Assembly: GCF_022213065.1 (NCBI RefSeq)
Contig: NZ_JAKLJA010000045.1
Coordinates: 1-47,417 of the forward strand
Direction of reading: 5' to 3'
Source: Paraburkholderia tagetis
GTDB lineage: Bacteria > Pseudomonadota > Gammaproteobacteria > Burkholderiales > Burkholderiaceae
Length of the DNA stretch: 47,417 nt
The position numbers and the translations under genes were made by a program. Below the pieces are notes generated by a model, which was given only the letters and a program-made list of their open reading frames with translations, searched no databases and was not told the origin of the DNA. This document shows positions 18,980 through 27,100 of the stretch, one piece after another (position 1 is the stretch's first letter; each line of letters opens with the position of its first letter).

Positions 18980-19004
18980 AAAAAGGCGGCACAGGCCGCC
19001 TTTT
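18980..19004 (-). terminator. Terminator-like hairpin inside the isc operon (iscA-hscB gap)
   Basis: Read on the minus strand, AAAAGGCGGC pairs with GCCGCCTTTT around a CTGT loop and is followed by a T-rich tail (TTTTTGATTTTTT). It lies 18 bp after the iscA stop. It should stop or thin out transcription into hscB, hscA, fdx and iscX. Confidence 0.8.
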
Positions 19005-19021
19005 CACCGCTACGCGCGGGC

Positions 19022-19345
19022 TCAAACGCGGAAGGACTCGCCGCAGCCGCACTCGTCCTTCACGTTCGGGTTATTGAACTTGAAGCCCTCGTTCAGGCCT
19101 TCGCGCACGAAGTCGAGCTCCGTGCCGTCGATATAGGAGAGGCTCTTCGGGTCCACGATGACCTTCACGCCGTGGCTCTCGAAGACGTTGTCCTCAGGCG
19201 CGAGCTCGTCGACATACTCGAGCTTGTAAGCAAGACCCGAGCAGCCCGTCGTGCGCACGCCAAGGCGCAAACCCACGCCCTTGCCGCGTCGGACCAGGTA
19301 CTTCTGCACGTGCTGTGCCGCTTTTTCCGTCAACGTGATTGCCAT
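19022..19345 (-). CDS. iscA: Fe-S cluster assembly protein IscA
   Basis: 107 residues. IscA is an A-type carrier that passes clusters to target apoproteins. The three ligand cysteines are present: C35 in TTGCSGLAY, and C99 and C101 in the C-terminal ECGCGESF. It is in the normal position after iscU and ends just before the internal terminator, so it is the last gene of the strongly transcribed first half. Confidence 0.96.
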   Translation of the reverse strand: MAITLTEKAAQHVQKYLVRRGKGVGLRLGVRTTGCSGLAYKLEYVDELAPEDNVFESHGVKVIVDPKSLSYIDGTELDFVREGLNEGFKFNNPNVKDECGCGESFRV

Positions 19346-19541
19346 AACGTTTCACCACTTCCCGCGTCGTTCGCTTCAGGCTTGGCACCTGCCTCGTCAC
19401 GACGCGGTGCAGGCTTGCCTGCATCCAAAATCGTTCATCTCGCAGCAGCGCACCCGTGGGTTTGCCACTGCCCCGCCCGCTCGCGCGCCCCGATACGGCG
19501 CGCCTTTATCGCGAGCTTTTGCAGACTTTAAGCCGCAGCCT
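19346..19541 (-). other. iscU-iscA intergenic gap
   Basis: 195 bp without a gene, inside the operon. The iscU stop region is duplicated: CTTTAAGCCGC occurs at 19526-19536 and 19540-19550, so the stop codon and its preceding alanine codons are repeated 14 bp downstream. No promoter is evident. Confidence 0.5.
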
Positions 19542-19946
19542 TTAAGCCGCGTCTGCCTTGGCTTCCGTCGTATGACGCTGACGGTAGTCGGCGACCGCTG
19601 CCTTGATCGCGTCTTCCGCGAGAATCGAGCAGTGGATCTTCACCGGCGGCAGCGCCAGCTCTTCGGCGATCTGCGTGTTCTTGATGTCGAGCGCCTGGTC
19701 GAGCGTCTTGCCCTTCACCCACTCGGTCACGAGCGAGCTCGAAGCGATGGCCGAGCCACAGCCATAGGTCTTGAACTTCGCGTCTTCGATCACGCCGTCC
19801 GCGCCCACGCGGATCTGCAGCTTCATGACGTCGCCGCATGCGGGCGCACCAACCATGCCGGTGCCGACCGCGTCGTCGTCCTTCGCGAACGAGCCGACGT
19901 TGCGCGGGTTTTCGTAGTGGTCCAGAACCTTGTCGCTATATGCCAT
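19542..19946 (-). CDS. iscU: Fe-S cluster scaffold protein IscU
   Basis: 134 residues. IscU is the scaffold on which IscS-derived sulfur and iron form 2Fe-2S and 4Fe-4S clusters. Ligands C37, D39, C63, H105 and C106 are present. So is the HscA-binding motif LPPVK (99-103). ATG 19946 is preferred over the in-frame ATG six bases upstream, because AAGGAG sits seven bases before it and family members start MAYSDKV. Confidence 0.97.
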   Translation of the reverse strand: MAYSDKVLDHYENPRNVGSFAKDDDAVGTGMVGAPACGDVMKLQIRVGADGVIEDAKFKTYGCGSAIASSSLVTEWVKGKTLDQALDIKNTQIAEELALPPVKIHCSILAEDAIKAAVADYRQRHTTEAKADAA

Positions 19947-20038
19947 GATCACACTCCTTCAATTCGTGTTTGCCGCGCTGCATCTGAGTTGCGCTGCGGC
20001 CTGTCCGGTTTTTGCTGCCGATTGGTTGGCGGCAAGCC

Positions 20039-21262
20039 TTAGTGCGCCGCCCACTGGATGGTCGACAGGTCGATGCCGTCCTGGTGCATTTCCCACAGCG
20101 GCGAAAGCTCGCGCAGCTTGGCGATCTTCGTCTGCAGCAGGTTGATCACATAGTCGACGTCCTGTTCGGTCGTGAAGCGGCCCACCGTGAAGCGGATCGA
20201 GCTGTGCGCCAGCTCGTCGTTGCGGCCGAGCGCGCGCAGCACATACGACGGTTCGAGCGACGCCGAGGTGCACGCCGAACCCGACGACACCGCCACGTCC
20301 TTGACCGCCATGATCAGCGACTCGCCTTCGACAAAGTTGAAGCTGATGTTCAGGTTGTGCGGGACACGCTTTTCCATGTCGCCGTTCACGTAGGTCTCTT
20401 CGATTTCCGAGAGGCCCTTGAGCAGACGGTCGCGCAGCATGCGCACGCGCTCGTTTTCCGTCGCCATTTCTTCGCGGGCGATGCGGAACGCCTCACCCAT
20501 GCCGACGATCTGGTGCGTGGCCAGCGTGCCCGAGCGCATGCCGCGCTCATGGCCGCCGCCGTGCATTTGCGCTTCGATGCGCACGCGCGGCTTGCGGCGC
20601 ACGTACAGCGCGCCGATGCCCTTCGGGCCGTAAGTCTTGTGCGCCGAGAACGACATCAGGTCGACCTTGAGCTTTTGCAGGTCGATGGGCGCCTTGCCCG
20701 TCGATTGCGCCGCGTCGACGTGGAAAATAATGCCCTTCTCGCGGCAGATCTCGCCAATCGTCTCGATATCCTGGATCACGCCAATCTCGTTGTTCACGTG
20801 CATCACGGAAACGAGAATCGTGTCGGGGCGGATCGCCGCCTTGAAGTCGTCCAGATCGATCAGGCCATCGTCCTTCACGTTCAGGTACGTGACTTCGTAG
20901 CCTTCGCGCTCGAGTTCGCGGCAGGTGTCGAGCACGGCCTTGTGCTCGGTCTTCACCGTGATGATGTGCTTGCCCTTGCTCTTGTAGAAGTGCGCAGCAC
21001 CCTTGATCGCGAGGTTGTCCGATTCGGTTGCACCGGAGGTCCAGATGATTTCGCGCGGGTCGGCGTTGACGAGCGCCGCGACGTTCTCGCGCGCTTCCTC
21101 GACAGCGCGTTCCGCGTCCCAGCCATAGGCGTGGCTGCGCGACGCCGGATTGCCGAACTGCTCGCGCAGATACGGAATCATCTTGTCCACCACGCGCGGA
21201 TCGACAGGCGTCGTCGCGCTGTAGTCCATATAAATGGGCAGGTGGGGAATGTCGTTATTCAT
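20039..21262 (-). CDS. iscS: Cysteine desulfurase IscS
   Basis: 407 residues. This PLP enzyme converts L-cysteine to L-alanine and delivers persulfide sulfur to IscU and to tRNA thiolation. The PLP lysine is K209 in SFSAHKTYGPKG. The catalytic cysteine is C331 in SSGSACTSASLEPS, on the long flexible loop typical of class I desulfurases. It is the second gene of the isc operon, 72 bp after iscR and 92 bp before iscU. Confidence 0.97.
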   Translation of the reverse strand: MNNDIPHLPIYMDYSATTPVDPRVVDKMIPYLREQFGNPASRSHAYGWDAERAVEEARENVAALVNADPREIIWTSGATESDNLAIKGAAHFYKSKGKHIITVKTEHKAVLDTCRELEREGYEVTYLNVKDDGLIDLDDFKAAIRPDTILVSVMHVNNEIGVIQDIETIGEICREKGIIFHVDAAQSTGKAPIDLQKLKVDLMSFSAHKTYGPKGIGALYVRRKPRVRIEAQMHGGGHERGMRSGTLATHQIVGMGEAFRIAREEMATENERVRMLRDRLLKGLSEIEETYVNGDMEKRVPHNLNISFNFVEGESLIMAVKDVAVSSGSACTSASLEPSYVLRALGRNDELAHSSIRFTVGRFTTEQDVDYVINLLQTKIAKLRELSPLWEMHQDGIDLSTIQWAAH

Positions 21263-21334
21263 CTATCGCTCCGGGGGATTCTGTCTGCTGCTTTGTGTAT
21301 TGCGCTGGCCGTGGTCGGGACCCGAAATTCGGGA

Positions 21335-21868
21335 TCAGGAGCCGGCCATGTTGAATATGGAATTCGGCCCGAGCGGTACCGTGCGCACCGGCTCAAGCGC
21401 CGGCGCCTCGGTGCGGCGGTCGCGCAGGACGGTGGGCGCGGCGCCTTCGCGGGCGCGCTGCTTGTCCACCAGATCCTTGAGGGACACCGAATCGAGGTAC
21501 TCGACCATCTTCTGGTTCAGCGTCGACCAGAGCTCGTGCGTCATACAATGGCCGTCGTGCTGCTTGGTGCCTTCGCAGGCCCCCTTGCCGCCGCACTGGG
21601 TAGCGTCGAGCGGCTCGTCCACGGCGATAATGATGTCCGCAACGGTGACGTCCTCCGCGCGGCGCGCGAGGTTATAGCCGCCGCCCGGCCCGCGGACCGA
21701 TTCGACGATTTCATGACGGCGCAGCTTGCCGAACAACTGTTCCAGGTACGACAGCGAGATATGCTGGCGCTGACTGATACCCGCAAGCGTCACCGGCCCC
21801 TGCTCCTGGCGCAGGGCCAGGTCGATCATCGCCGTGACGGCGAAACGGCCTTTGGTGGTGAGTCTCAT
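21335..21868 (-). CDS. iscR: Fe-S cluster-responsive regulator IscR
   Basis: 177 residues, Rrf2 family. With a 2Fe-2S cluster it represses the isc promoter; the apo form acts at other sites. The N-terminal winged HTH (1-65) contains YLEQLFGKLRRHEIVESVRG. The cluster-binding region has C92, C98, C108 and H111. The last cysteine is four residues further on than in E. coli (C104), because of a TKQHDGH insertion. ATG 21868 gives the family start MRLTTKGRFAV; the upstream ATG would add six residues. Two IscR boxes lie directly upstream, consistent with autorepression. Confidence 0.96.
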   Translation of the reverse strand: MRLTTKGRFAVTAMIDLALRQEQGPVTLAGISQRQHISLSYLEQLFGKLRRHEIVESVRGPGGGYNLARRAEDVTVADIIIAVDEPLDATQCGGKGACEGTKQHDGHCMTHELWSTLNQKMVEYLDSVSLKDLVDKQRAREGAAPTVLRDRRTEAPALEPVRTVPLGPNSIFNMAGS

Positions 21869-21885
21869 GATGTAGGGGAACCGCA

Positions 21886-21910
21886 ATTCTCGACAATTTT
21901 CGTCAAGTAT
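21886..21910 (-). promoter_or_regulatory. IscR type 1 binding site, proximal
   Basis: On the minus strand the 25-bp site begins ATACTTGACG and ends TTGTCGAGAAT. It matches the E. coli type 1 consensus at 22 of 25 positions by my count. It covers the -10 element and the likely transcription start of iscR. Confidence 0.8.
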
Positions 21911-21933
21911 AAATACATGACTAGTTTAGTCAA
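21906..21933 (-). promoter_or_regulatory. Sigma70 promoter of the isc operon
   Basis: On the minus strand, -35 TTGACT (21928-21933) and -10 TATACT (21906-21911) are separated by 16 bp, leaving a leader of about 30 bases before the iscR ATG. Both elements lie inside IscR boxes. Confidence 0.8.
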
Positions 21934-21937
21934 GTAT
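21913..21937 (-). promoter_or_regulatory. IscR type 1 binding site, distal
   Basis: On the minus strand the site begins ATACTTGACT and ends CTAGTCATGTAT. It matches the type 1 consensus at 23 of 25 positions by my count, covers the -35 element and stops two bases from the proximal box. Confidence 0.88.
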
Positions 21938-22022
21938 CCGTGCCGCCAGTTGGGTTATTAGGCACATGACGAAAAGGGAAAACGGCGCAAAACTTGCATG
22001 AGGATGCGCCGCGACGTTCATC

Positions 22023-22517
22023 TTAGTCCGCCACTCGGTTCGTCAATTTGGGGCGCAACGCTGCCAGTAGGCCCGAGCAGGCCGCTTCGCACTGATCGAG
22101 GACCGCCTCAAACCCCGCAGCGCCGCCAAAATACGGGTCGGTGACCACACGTTCCTGCAAATGCGGCGCGAATTCCATCAACAGACGAATCTTGTCGCGC
22201 CCGGCGGGCGGCGCCACTTGCTCAAGCGCCGTTACATTGGCGTCGTCCATCGCAACGATCAAGTCGAACGTGCGAAAGTCTTCCACCGCGATCTGGCGAG
22301 CGCGCAGCGGCGCCAGATCGTAGCCCCGCTTCGCCCCGGCGCGCTGGGCGCGTTCGTCGGGCGCCTCGCCAATATGCCAGTCGCCGGTACCCGCCGAATC
22401 GACCGACACTTGCGCGCTCAGACCCGCCTCGTCGACAAGGCGCCGCATCACGGCTTCAGCCGTGGGCGAGCGGCAGATATTGCCGAGACAAACGAAGCAG
22501 ACGGAAACCTTTTTCAT
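22023..22517 (-). CDS. Low-molecular-weight protein tyrosine phosphatase
   Basis: 164 residues. The active-site P-loop VCLGNICRSPTAE (C10, R16 of the CX5R motif) and the general acid in TDPYFGG are visible. This is the cytoplasmic LMW-PTP fold. It is not tied to a polysaccharide-export (Wzc-type kinase) cluster here, so its substrate is unknown. The arsenate reductase reading is less likely, because the DPYFGG loop is of phosphatase type. Start ATG 22517 gives MKKVSVCFVCLGN; an upstream in-frame start would add 17 unrelated residues. Confidence 0.92.
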   Translation of the reverse strand: MKKVSVCFVCLGNICRSPTAEAVMRRLVDEAGLSAQVSVDSAGTGDWHIGEAPDERAQRAGAKRGYDLAPLRARQIAVEDFRTFDLIVAMDDANVTALEQVAPPAGRDKIRLLMEFAPHLQERVVTDPYFGGAAGFEAVLDQCEAACSGLLAALRPKLTNRVAD

Positions 22518-22671
22518 CGTGTCGGGTGAGGCGGACGGACGGCGGCCTGGACCAGGCCATTGGACCACTCATTGAGCCACTGCGAGCGACCGCGGCGCAA
22601 ACGAACTGCCGATTATACAAAGTGCCGGCGATATGCGCTGGCCTTGGCCAGCGCCATCGTCCCGTGACGGT

Positions 22672-22920
22672 TTAGATCGCGCTCGTCTGCGGCAGCGGCG
22701 TAGTGTTGTGTGTTGCCTTGACCGGGGTTTTGACGTGAACATTCGCATCGCCCGCGGTGCCAACCAGGCCATATGAAACCGCACGCGCCAGTTCGGCACT
22801 CACCTGATCGGCTGCCAGCGGAAACTGCTCCTGGGCAGTATTCAAGGCATGAACCCATGCAATCGCCGCGAGCGGCACAATCAGCGCCAGCGGCCAATAC
22901 ATCACTATTTTCTTTTTCAT
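22672..22920 (-). CDS. Small single-pass membrane protein of unknown function
   Basis: 82 residues from ATG 22920, with GAGAG upstream. It opens MKKKIVMYWPLALIVPLAAI, a positively charged end followed by one hydrophobic helix, which suggests inner-membrane anchoring or an uncleaved signal. The remainder (about 55 residues) is polar and Ala/Thr/Val-rich. An in-frame GTG at 23025 would add a second N-terminal helix, but it has no ribosome binding site. I recognise no family. It sits alone between the phosphatase and lutB. Confidence 0.45.
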   Translation of the reverse strand: MKKKIVMYWPLALIVPLAAIAWVHALNTAQEQFPLAADQVSAELARAVSYGLVGTAGDANVHVKTPVKATHNTTPLPQTSAI

Positions 22921-23086
22921 GATGCGACTCTCTCTCGACTGTAGGGCAATAGGCTCAGACGCACTATCGCCAGTCGAAATGATATAGATGACCGCAATCA
23001 GGAAAAACCCGATAAACATGAACACACTGTTGTCGCAGATTAAACAGTGCAGCGCCTGTCATTGATGGCTTGACGCAGCCGTTTCG

Positions 23087-24523
23087 TCACGTCTTCTGTG
23101 TTTGCCCTGTCGTGTCCAGATGCGTGTGCCGCGCGGCATACAGTTCGCGGAACGTGCGTCCGGTCGGAGCTGGCATGTCGCGCCCCTCGGTCCAGCCGCG
23201 CGCGAAAGGCAGCGTGCGAATAAGCCGAGCCTGCCCGCCCATGCGCTCCAGCGCACGCACGCCGAGCTTGGTAAGCAGCGCGTAGGCACTCGGATGCAGC
23301 GCGAACCAGCCCCACACCGCCAGCGCCGCACGCTCGCGCCAGGGACGCAAGTGCCGTTCGGTCTGCTTCTCGCGCAACTTGCGCAGCAGATCCGAGAGTG
23401 GGATGCCCACCGGGCAAACACTGTTGCACTCGCCGCAGAGCGTGGCGGCCTGCGGCAGATCGAGCGCCTTGTCGATGCCGACGTAGCTCGGCGTGAGAAC
23501 GGATCCCATCGGCCCCGGATAGACCCAGCCGTATGCGTGTCCGCCCACCTTCTGATAGACCGGGCAATGATTCATGCAGGCGCCGCAACGGATACAGCGC
23601 AGCATCTCCTGGAACTCGCCGCCGATGAGCCCGGTACGCCCGCCGTCGACAAGCACGACGTACATATGCTCGGGCCCGTCCTGGTCTTGCGCGCCGCGCG
23701 GGCCCGTAAGAACGGAAAAGTAATTCGACGTGGCCTGCCCCGTCGCCGAGCGCGGCAGCAAGCGCATCGCAGTGGCAAGATCCTCGAGCGTCGGCAGGAC
23801 CTTTTCGATGCCGGTGACCGCTACATGCACGCGCGGCATAACGGTACACATGCCTTCGTTGCCCTCATTGGTCACGAGCACGACCGAGCCCGTCTCCGCA
23901 ACGAGGAAGTTGCCGCCCGTCACGCCCATGTCCGCCGAAAGGAAGTGCGGCCGCAGCACCTCACGCGCCTCGCGCGTCATGTCGGGAATTTCCGTGAGGC
24001 GTGGCTTGTGATGCGTCTTCGCGAACAGGTCGGCGATCTCGTCCTTGTCCTTGTGGACAACGGGCGCAATGATGTGACTCGGCGGCTCGTTATTGTTGAT
24101 CTGCAGGATGTATTCGCCCAGGTCCGTCTCGATGGACTGCACGCCCATCTGCCCGAGCACCGTGTTGAGCTGCATTTCCTCCGAGACCATCGACTTCGTC
24201 TTGATGACCTTGCGCACCTCGTGCTTGCGCGCGATCCCGGCAACGAGCTTCGCCGCGTCGCGCGATGTCTCGGCGAACAGGACCGTCACGCCGCGTCGCG
24301 TTGCCTCGGCCTCGAACTGCTCGATCCAGACATCGAGATTCTCCAGCGCACGATTGCGGCGCTCCTTGAGCGCCGCGCGTGTGGCCGGAAAGTCGATCGC
24401 CGTGATCGCCTCCGCGCGCGCGGAAACGAACTTGGTCGAAAGCTTCTTGAGATTTTGCTGCAGACGCTGATCGGCCAGCTTCTGGCCAGCGCGCGCCTTG
24501 AATTGCATCGATTGAACTTGCAT
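23087..24523 (-). CDS. lutB: LutB-type iron-sulfur protein of L-lactate oxidation
   Basis: 478 residues, full length for LutB/YkgF. LutABC oxidises L-lactate to pyruvate in place of LldD. The N-terminal DUF162-type domain (about 60-290) is followed by two 4Fe-4S motifs, CIRCGACMNHCP and CGECNSVCPVGI, then a C-terminal helical region. ATG 24523 lacks a clear ribosome binding site; a second in-frame ATG lies five codons on. It is 128 bp after lutA. No lutC follows, although LutABC operons normally contain it; the next gene downstream is a small membrane protein. Confidence 0.92.
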   Translation of the reverse strand: MQVQSMQFKARAGQKLADQRLQQNLKKLSTKFVSARAEAITAIDFPATRAALKERRNRALENLDVWIEQFEAEATRRGVTVLFAETSRDAAKLVAGIARKHEVRKVIKTKSMVSEEMQLNTVLGQMGVQSIETDLGEYILQINNNEPPSHIIAPVVHKDKDEIADLFAKTHHKPRLTEIPDMTREAREVLRPHFLSADMGVTGGNFLVAETGSVVLVTNEGNEGMCTVMPRVHVAVTGIEKVLPTLEDLATAMRLLPRSATGQATSNYFSVLTGPRGAQDQDGPEHMYVVLVDGGRTGLIGGEFQEMLRCIRCGACMNHCPVYQKVGGHAYGWVYPGPMGSVLTPSYVGIDKALDLPQAATLCGECNSVCPVGIPLSDLLRKLREKQTERHLRPWRERAALAVWGWFALHPSAYALLTKLGVRALERMGGQARLIRTLPFARGWTEGRDMPAPTGRTFRELYAARHTHLDTTGQTQKT

Positions 24524-24651
24524 GGCGTGGAATCGGGGCGTAAATGCTTTCGTGTGCGGTCGGATTCAGGCGAATTCCGGTGGTATCGAGGGCCTTGAAG
24601 CTACGCCTGGCGGGTGAAACGGACGATATCAGCCGGCTGGCGAGCGGTGCC

Positions 24652-25374
24652 TCAAACGTCGCCGGCAAGCACCTGGGCAATGTGCAGCACCCGGGTGCTG
24701 GAGTCGCCGGTGCGACGCAAGCGCCCTTCGATATTCAGCATGCAGCCGAGGTCGCCGAGCACCACGGCACCCGCCCCGCTCGCCTGCACGTTCATACATT
24801 TTTCGTCAGCGATGGCGGTGGAGATCGCGCCGTACTTGACCGCAAAGGTGCCGCCGAAGCCGCAGCAGTGCTCGCAGTCCTTCATCTCCTGCACCGCCAC
24901 GCCGCGCTGCGCGAGCAACTCGCGCGGTTGCGCCTTCACACTCAGTTCGCGCAGGCCCGAGCACGAATCGTGATAGGTTACCGGCCCGCGAAATTCGCCT
25001 TCGGGCAACGTGACTTTCGCGACATTCACAAGGAAGTCCGTCAATTCGTAGACGCGCTCGCGCAACTTGCCATAACGCGCCATCAACTCGGGGTCGTCGC
25101 GAAAGAGATCGCCGTAATGCGCGCGGATCATCCCGCCACATGAACCCGACGGGACCACCACGTAGTCGTATTGCTCGAATTCGCGCAGTGTCTTTTCCGC
25201 CAGATCGCGCGCGAGCGGACGCTCGCCCGAGTTGTAGGCCGGTTGCCCGCAGCAGGTCTGGGCGGGTGGGACCGCCACCTCATAGCCAGCCTCCTCAAGC
25301 AACTTGAGCGCCGAAAAGCCAATTTCGGGACGCATTGTGTCGACAAGGCAGGTAACGAACAAACCGACTCGCAT
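24652..25374 (-). CDS. lutA: LutA-type (Fe-S)-binding subunit of L-lactate oxidation
   Basis: 240 residues, the usual LutA/YkgE length. It has two CCG domains typical of heterodisulfide-reductase-like subunits: CCGQPAYNSGE near residue 40, and CEHCCGFGG near residue 185, with PSGSCGGMIRAHY between. AGGAG lies upstream of ATG 25374, which gives MRVGLFVTCLVD, the family start. It is first gene of lutA-lutB and divergent from the IclR-type gene, which likely controls it. Confidence 0.93.
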   Translation of the reverse strand: MRVGLFVTCLVDTMRPEIGFSALKLLEEAGYEVAVPPAQTCCGQPAYNSGERPLARDLAEKTLREFEQYDYVVVPSGSCGGMIRAHYGDLFRDDPELMARYGKLRERVYELTDFLVNVAKVTLPEGEFRGPVTYHDSCSGLRELSVKAQPRELLAQRGVAVQEMKDCEHCCGFGGTFAVKYGAISTAIADEKCMNVQASGAGAVVLGDLGCMLNIEGRLRRTGDSSTRVLHIAQVLAGDV

Positions 25375-25622
25375 GGGAACTCCTCGTGAAAACCGTCCCC
25401 GATTATCCGACGTTTCACCGTCACCACCAATGCCGGGCTGCCCCAGCGGGTTGCCCCCAGGATTGGCCGCCCGACGCGCTCGACACGCATGCGAACGCGA
25501 CCGCCAAACCGAGGCGTCGTACCGTAAGCCGCTGTCTTTTTTCACCATACGAGATACAATGGCCTTTTCCGCGTCGCGTTTCGCATACGCGCAAAACGAA
25601 TCTGCCCCCGGAACCTGCCCCC
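25375..25622. promoter_or_regulatory. Divergent lutA / iclR-type control region
   Basis: 248 bp between the two start codons. TACAAT at 25555-25560 could be the -10 of the regulator gene. A pyrimidine-rich CTTTTTTCACC tract precedes it. I find no convincing palindrome for IclR binding. Both promoters and the operator should lie here by position. Confidence 0.4.
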
Positions 25623-26426
25623 ATGACCGACACCAATCCGGATCCGAAGACCTCGATTCAGGTGATCGAGCGCATGATGCGCCTCCTCGACGCGCTTGCC
25701 GCGCACACCGACCCGGTCAGCCTGAAGGATCTCGCTCAACGCACTGAACTGCATCCGTCCACTGCGCACCGCATTCTCAACGACATGGTGAGTTGCCGGC
25801 TCGTCGACCGCTCGGACCCAGGCACATACCGGCTCGGCATGCGATTGCTGGAGCTCGGCAATCTCGTTAAGGCGCGCCTCTCGGTACGCGATGCGGCACT
25901 CACGCCCATGCGCGAACTGCATCGCCTCACGGGCCAGACCGTGAACCTCTCCGTGCGCCAGGGCGACGAAATCGTCTATATCGAGCGCGCCTATTCGGAA
26001 CGTTCAGGCATGCAAGTGGTGCGGGCAATCGGCGGCCGCGCGCCGCTGCATCTCACTTCGGTTGGCAAGCTCTTCCTGGCCGCCGACGAAGCGAATCGCG
26101 TTCGCGCCTATGCCACGCGCACGGGCCTCTCGGGCCACACGCGCAACAGCATCACCGACCTTGGCCGGCTGGAACGCGAACTCGCCCACGTGCGCCAACA
26201 ATCCTGCGCACGCGACAACGAAGAACTGGAACTGGGTGTGCGTTGCATCGCAGCGGGCATCTACGACGACACCGGCAAGCTCGTGGCCGGGCTTTCACTC
26301 TCGGCACCTGCCGACCGCCTCCAGGACTCGTGGCTTGGGCAACTGAGCAAGACGGCGCTCACGATTTCGGAATCGCTCGGTTACCACCCGGAGCCCGTTG
26401 AAGGCAACGTACAGACGGCGGCTTGA
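25623..26426 (+). CDS. IclR-family transcriptional regulator
   Basis: 267 residues. The N-terminal winged HTH contains SLKDLAQRTELHPSTAHRIL (about 38-57), and the C-terminal IclR effector domain follows (about 80-255). The start at 25623 is chosen because the HTH begins about 15 residues later, as in relatives. Divergent placement from lutAB suggests that it senses lactate or a related metabolite and regulates those genes; this is inference. Confidence 0.88.
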   Translation: MTDTNPDPKTSIQVIERMMRLLDALAAHTDPVSLKDLAQRTELHPSTAHRILNDMVSCRLVDRSDPGTYRLGMRLLELGNLVKARLSVRDAALTPMRELHRLTGQTVNLSVRQGDEIVYIERAYSERSGMQVVRAIGGRAPLHLTSVGKLFLAADEANRVRAYATRTGLSGHTRNSITDLGRLERELAHVRQQSCARDNEELELGVRCIAAGIYDDTGKLVAGLSLSAPADRLQDSWLGQLSKTALTISESLGYHPEPVEGNVQTAA

Positions 26427-26506
26427 GCTGGCTTGGATTGGCTCGAGTCGACTAGAGAGGCCAACCGTCGCGCAAACCTGTTTCGCGCAACCGCATTGAA
26501 ACCCGT

Positions 26507-26541
26507 GAAGCGCCGGCACGTCCGGCGCTTCTCTTCTTTGC
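26507..26541 (+). terminator. Terminator after the IclR-type gene
   Basis: A 10-bp perfect stem GAAGCGCCGG/CCGGCGCTTC (26507-26516 and 26522-26531) is followed by a pyrimidine-rich tail TCTTCTTTG. The U run is imperfect, so strength is uncertain. Confidence 0.6.
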
Positions 26542-26572
26542 GGCTCTCTTCTCTCTCTCTTCTTTACGCTCC

Positions 26573-27097
26573 TCACTCGACAAGTTCAGCAAGTTGGCAC
26601 TTGATGCGGGTGTCGATTTCGCGTGCTTCCTTCACCAGATTGACCTGCTTCGCGGTGCTCGCCGTCTCCAGCAGCGCGGGGTCGATGCTGTAACCCTGGC
26701 GGCCGCTCAGCCACGCGAGGATGTCACCGAGATGCCAGAGCGACGGACTTCCTTCGTGCACGGGCTGCGGAAAATCGACTGTGTGCGCGAGCATCAGCTT
26801 ACGCATGTTTTGACGTGACATGCCTGTCATGTCGGCAACGTCTGTCAAGCCGACGAGATCCGGCGCGGCCTCCACGAGACGCGCCGCAGGCGCCGCCTGC
26901 TTCACGTTCTGCAACGCCGAGTAGATGGCCGACCACGCGCTCTCGCTGTCGCGCGCAAAGGCCAGCGCGATGCGGCCAGGCTGCCCCACGCCGATCGTGG
27001 CATCGTCGCAGCCTGCGTGGGCCAGCCGTTCCACGAGGTCTTCGTGATCGCAATCTTCCGGCGCGAGTTGATACTTGAGCGTGAATACATAGTTCAT
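26573..27097 (-). CDS. Putative HicB-like antitoxin/autoregulator (ferredoxin-like domain plus winged HTH)
   Basis: 174 residues. The first 75 residues read as beta-alpha-beta-beta-alpha-beta (YVFTLKYQL, HEDLVERLAHAG, ATIGVGQ, RIALAFARD, SAIYSALQNVKQ), a ferredoxin-like arrangement. A DNA-binding domain follows (about 83-130: GLTDVADMTGMSRQNMRKLM, then FPQPVHEGSPSLWHLGDIL) of the excisionase/MerR-like winged-HTH kind, then a charged C-terminal helix. Start ATG 27097 lies three bases after the stop of the upstream small gene. Its ribosome binding site (CAGGAG) is inside that gene's last codons, so translation is coupled. The toxin-first order, small partner and upstream palindrome suggest a toxin-antitoxin autoregulator. 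Similar proteins are common in proteobacteria as HTH proteins of unknown role; the antitoxin role is inference. Confidence 0.6.
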   Translation of the reverse strand: MNYVFTLKYQLAPEDCDHEDLVERLAHAGCDDATIGVGQPGRIALAFARDSESAWSAIYSALQNVKQAAPAARLVEAAPDLVGLTDVADMTGMSRQNMRKLMLAHTVDFPQPVHEGSPSLWHLGDILAWLSGRQGYSIDPALLETASTAKQVNLVKEAREIDTRIKCQLAELVE

Positions 27098-27100
27098 GAG

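Noticed and set aside
19526..19550. Duplicated iscU stop region as a regulatory repeat
   Set aside because: An 11-bp direct repeat at a stop codon is best explained as a small duplication; no pairing or promoter feature is linked to it.
23040..23849. A 269-codon frame overlapping lutB as a missing lutC
   Set aside because: It lies entirely within the lutB coding region on the same strand in another frame and has no DUF162 pattern.
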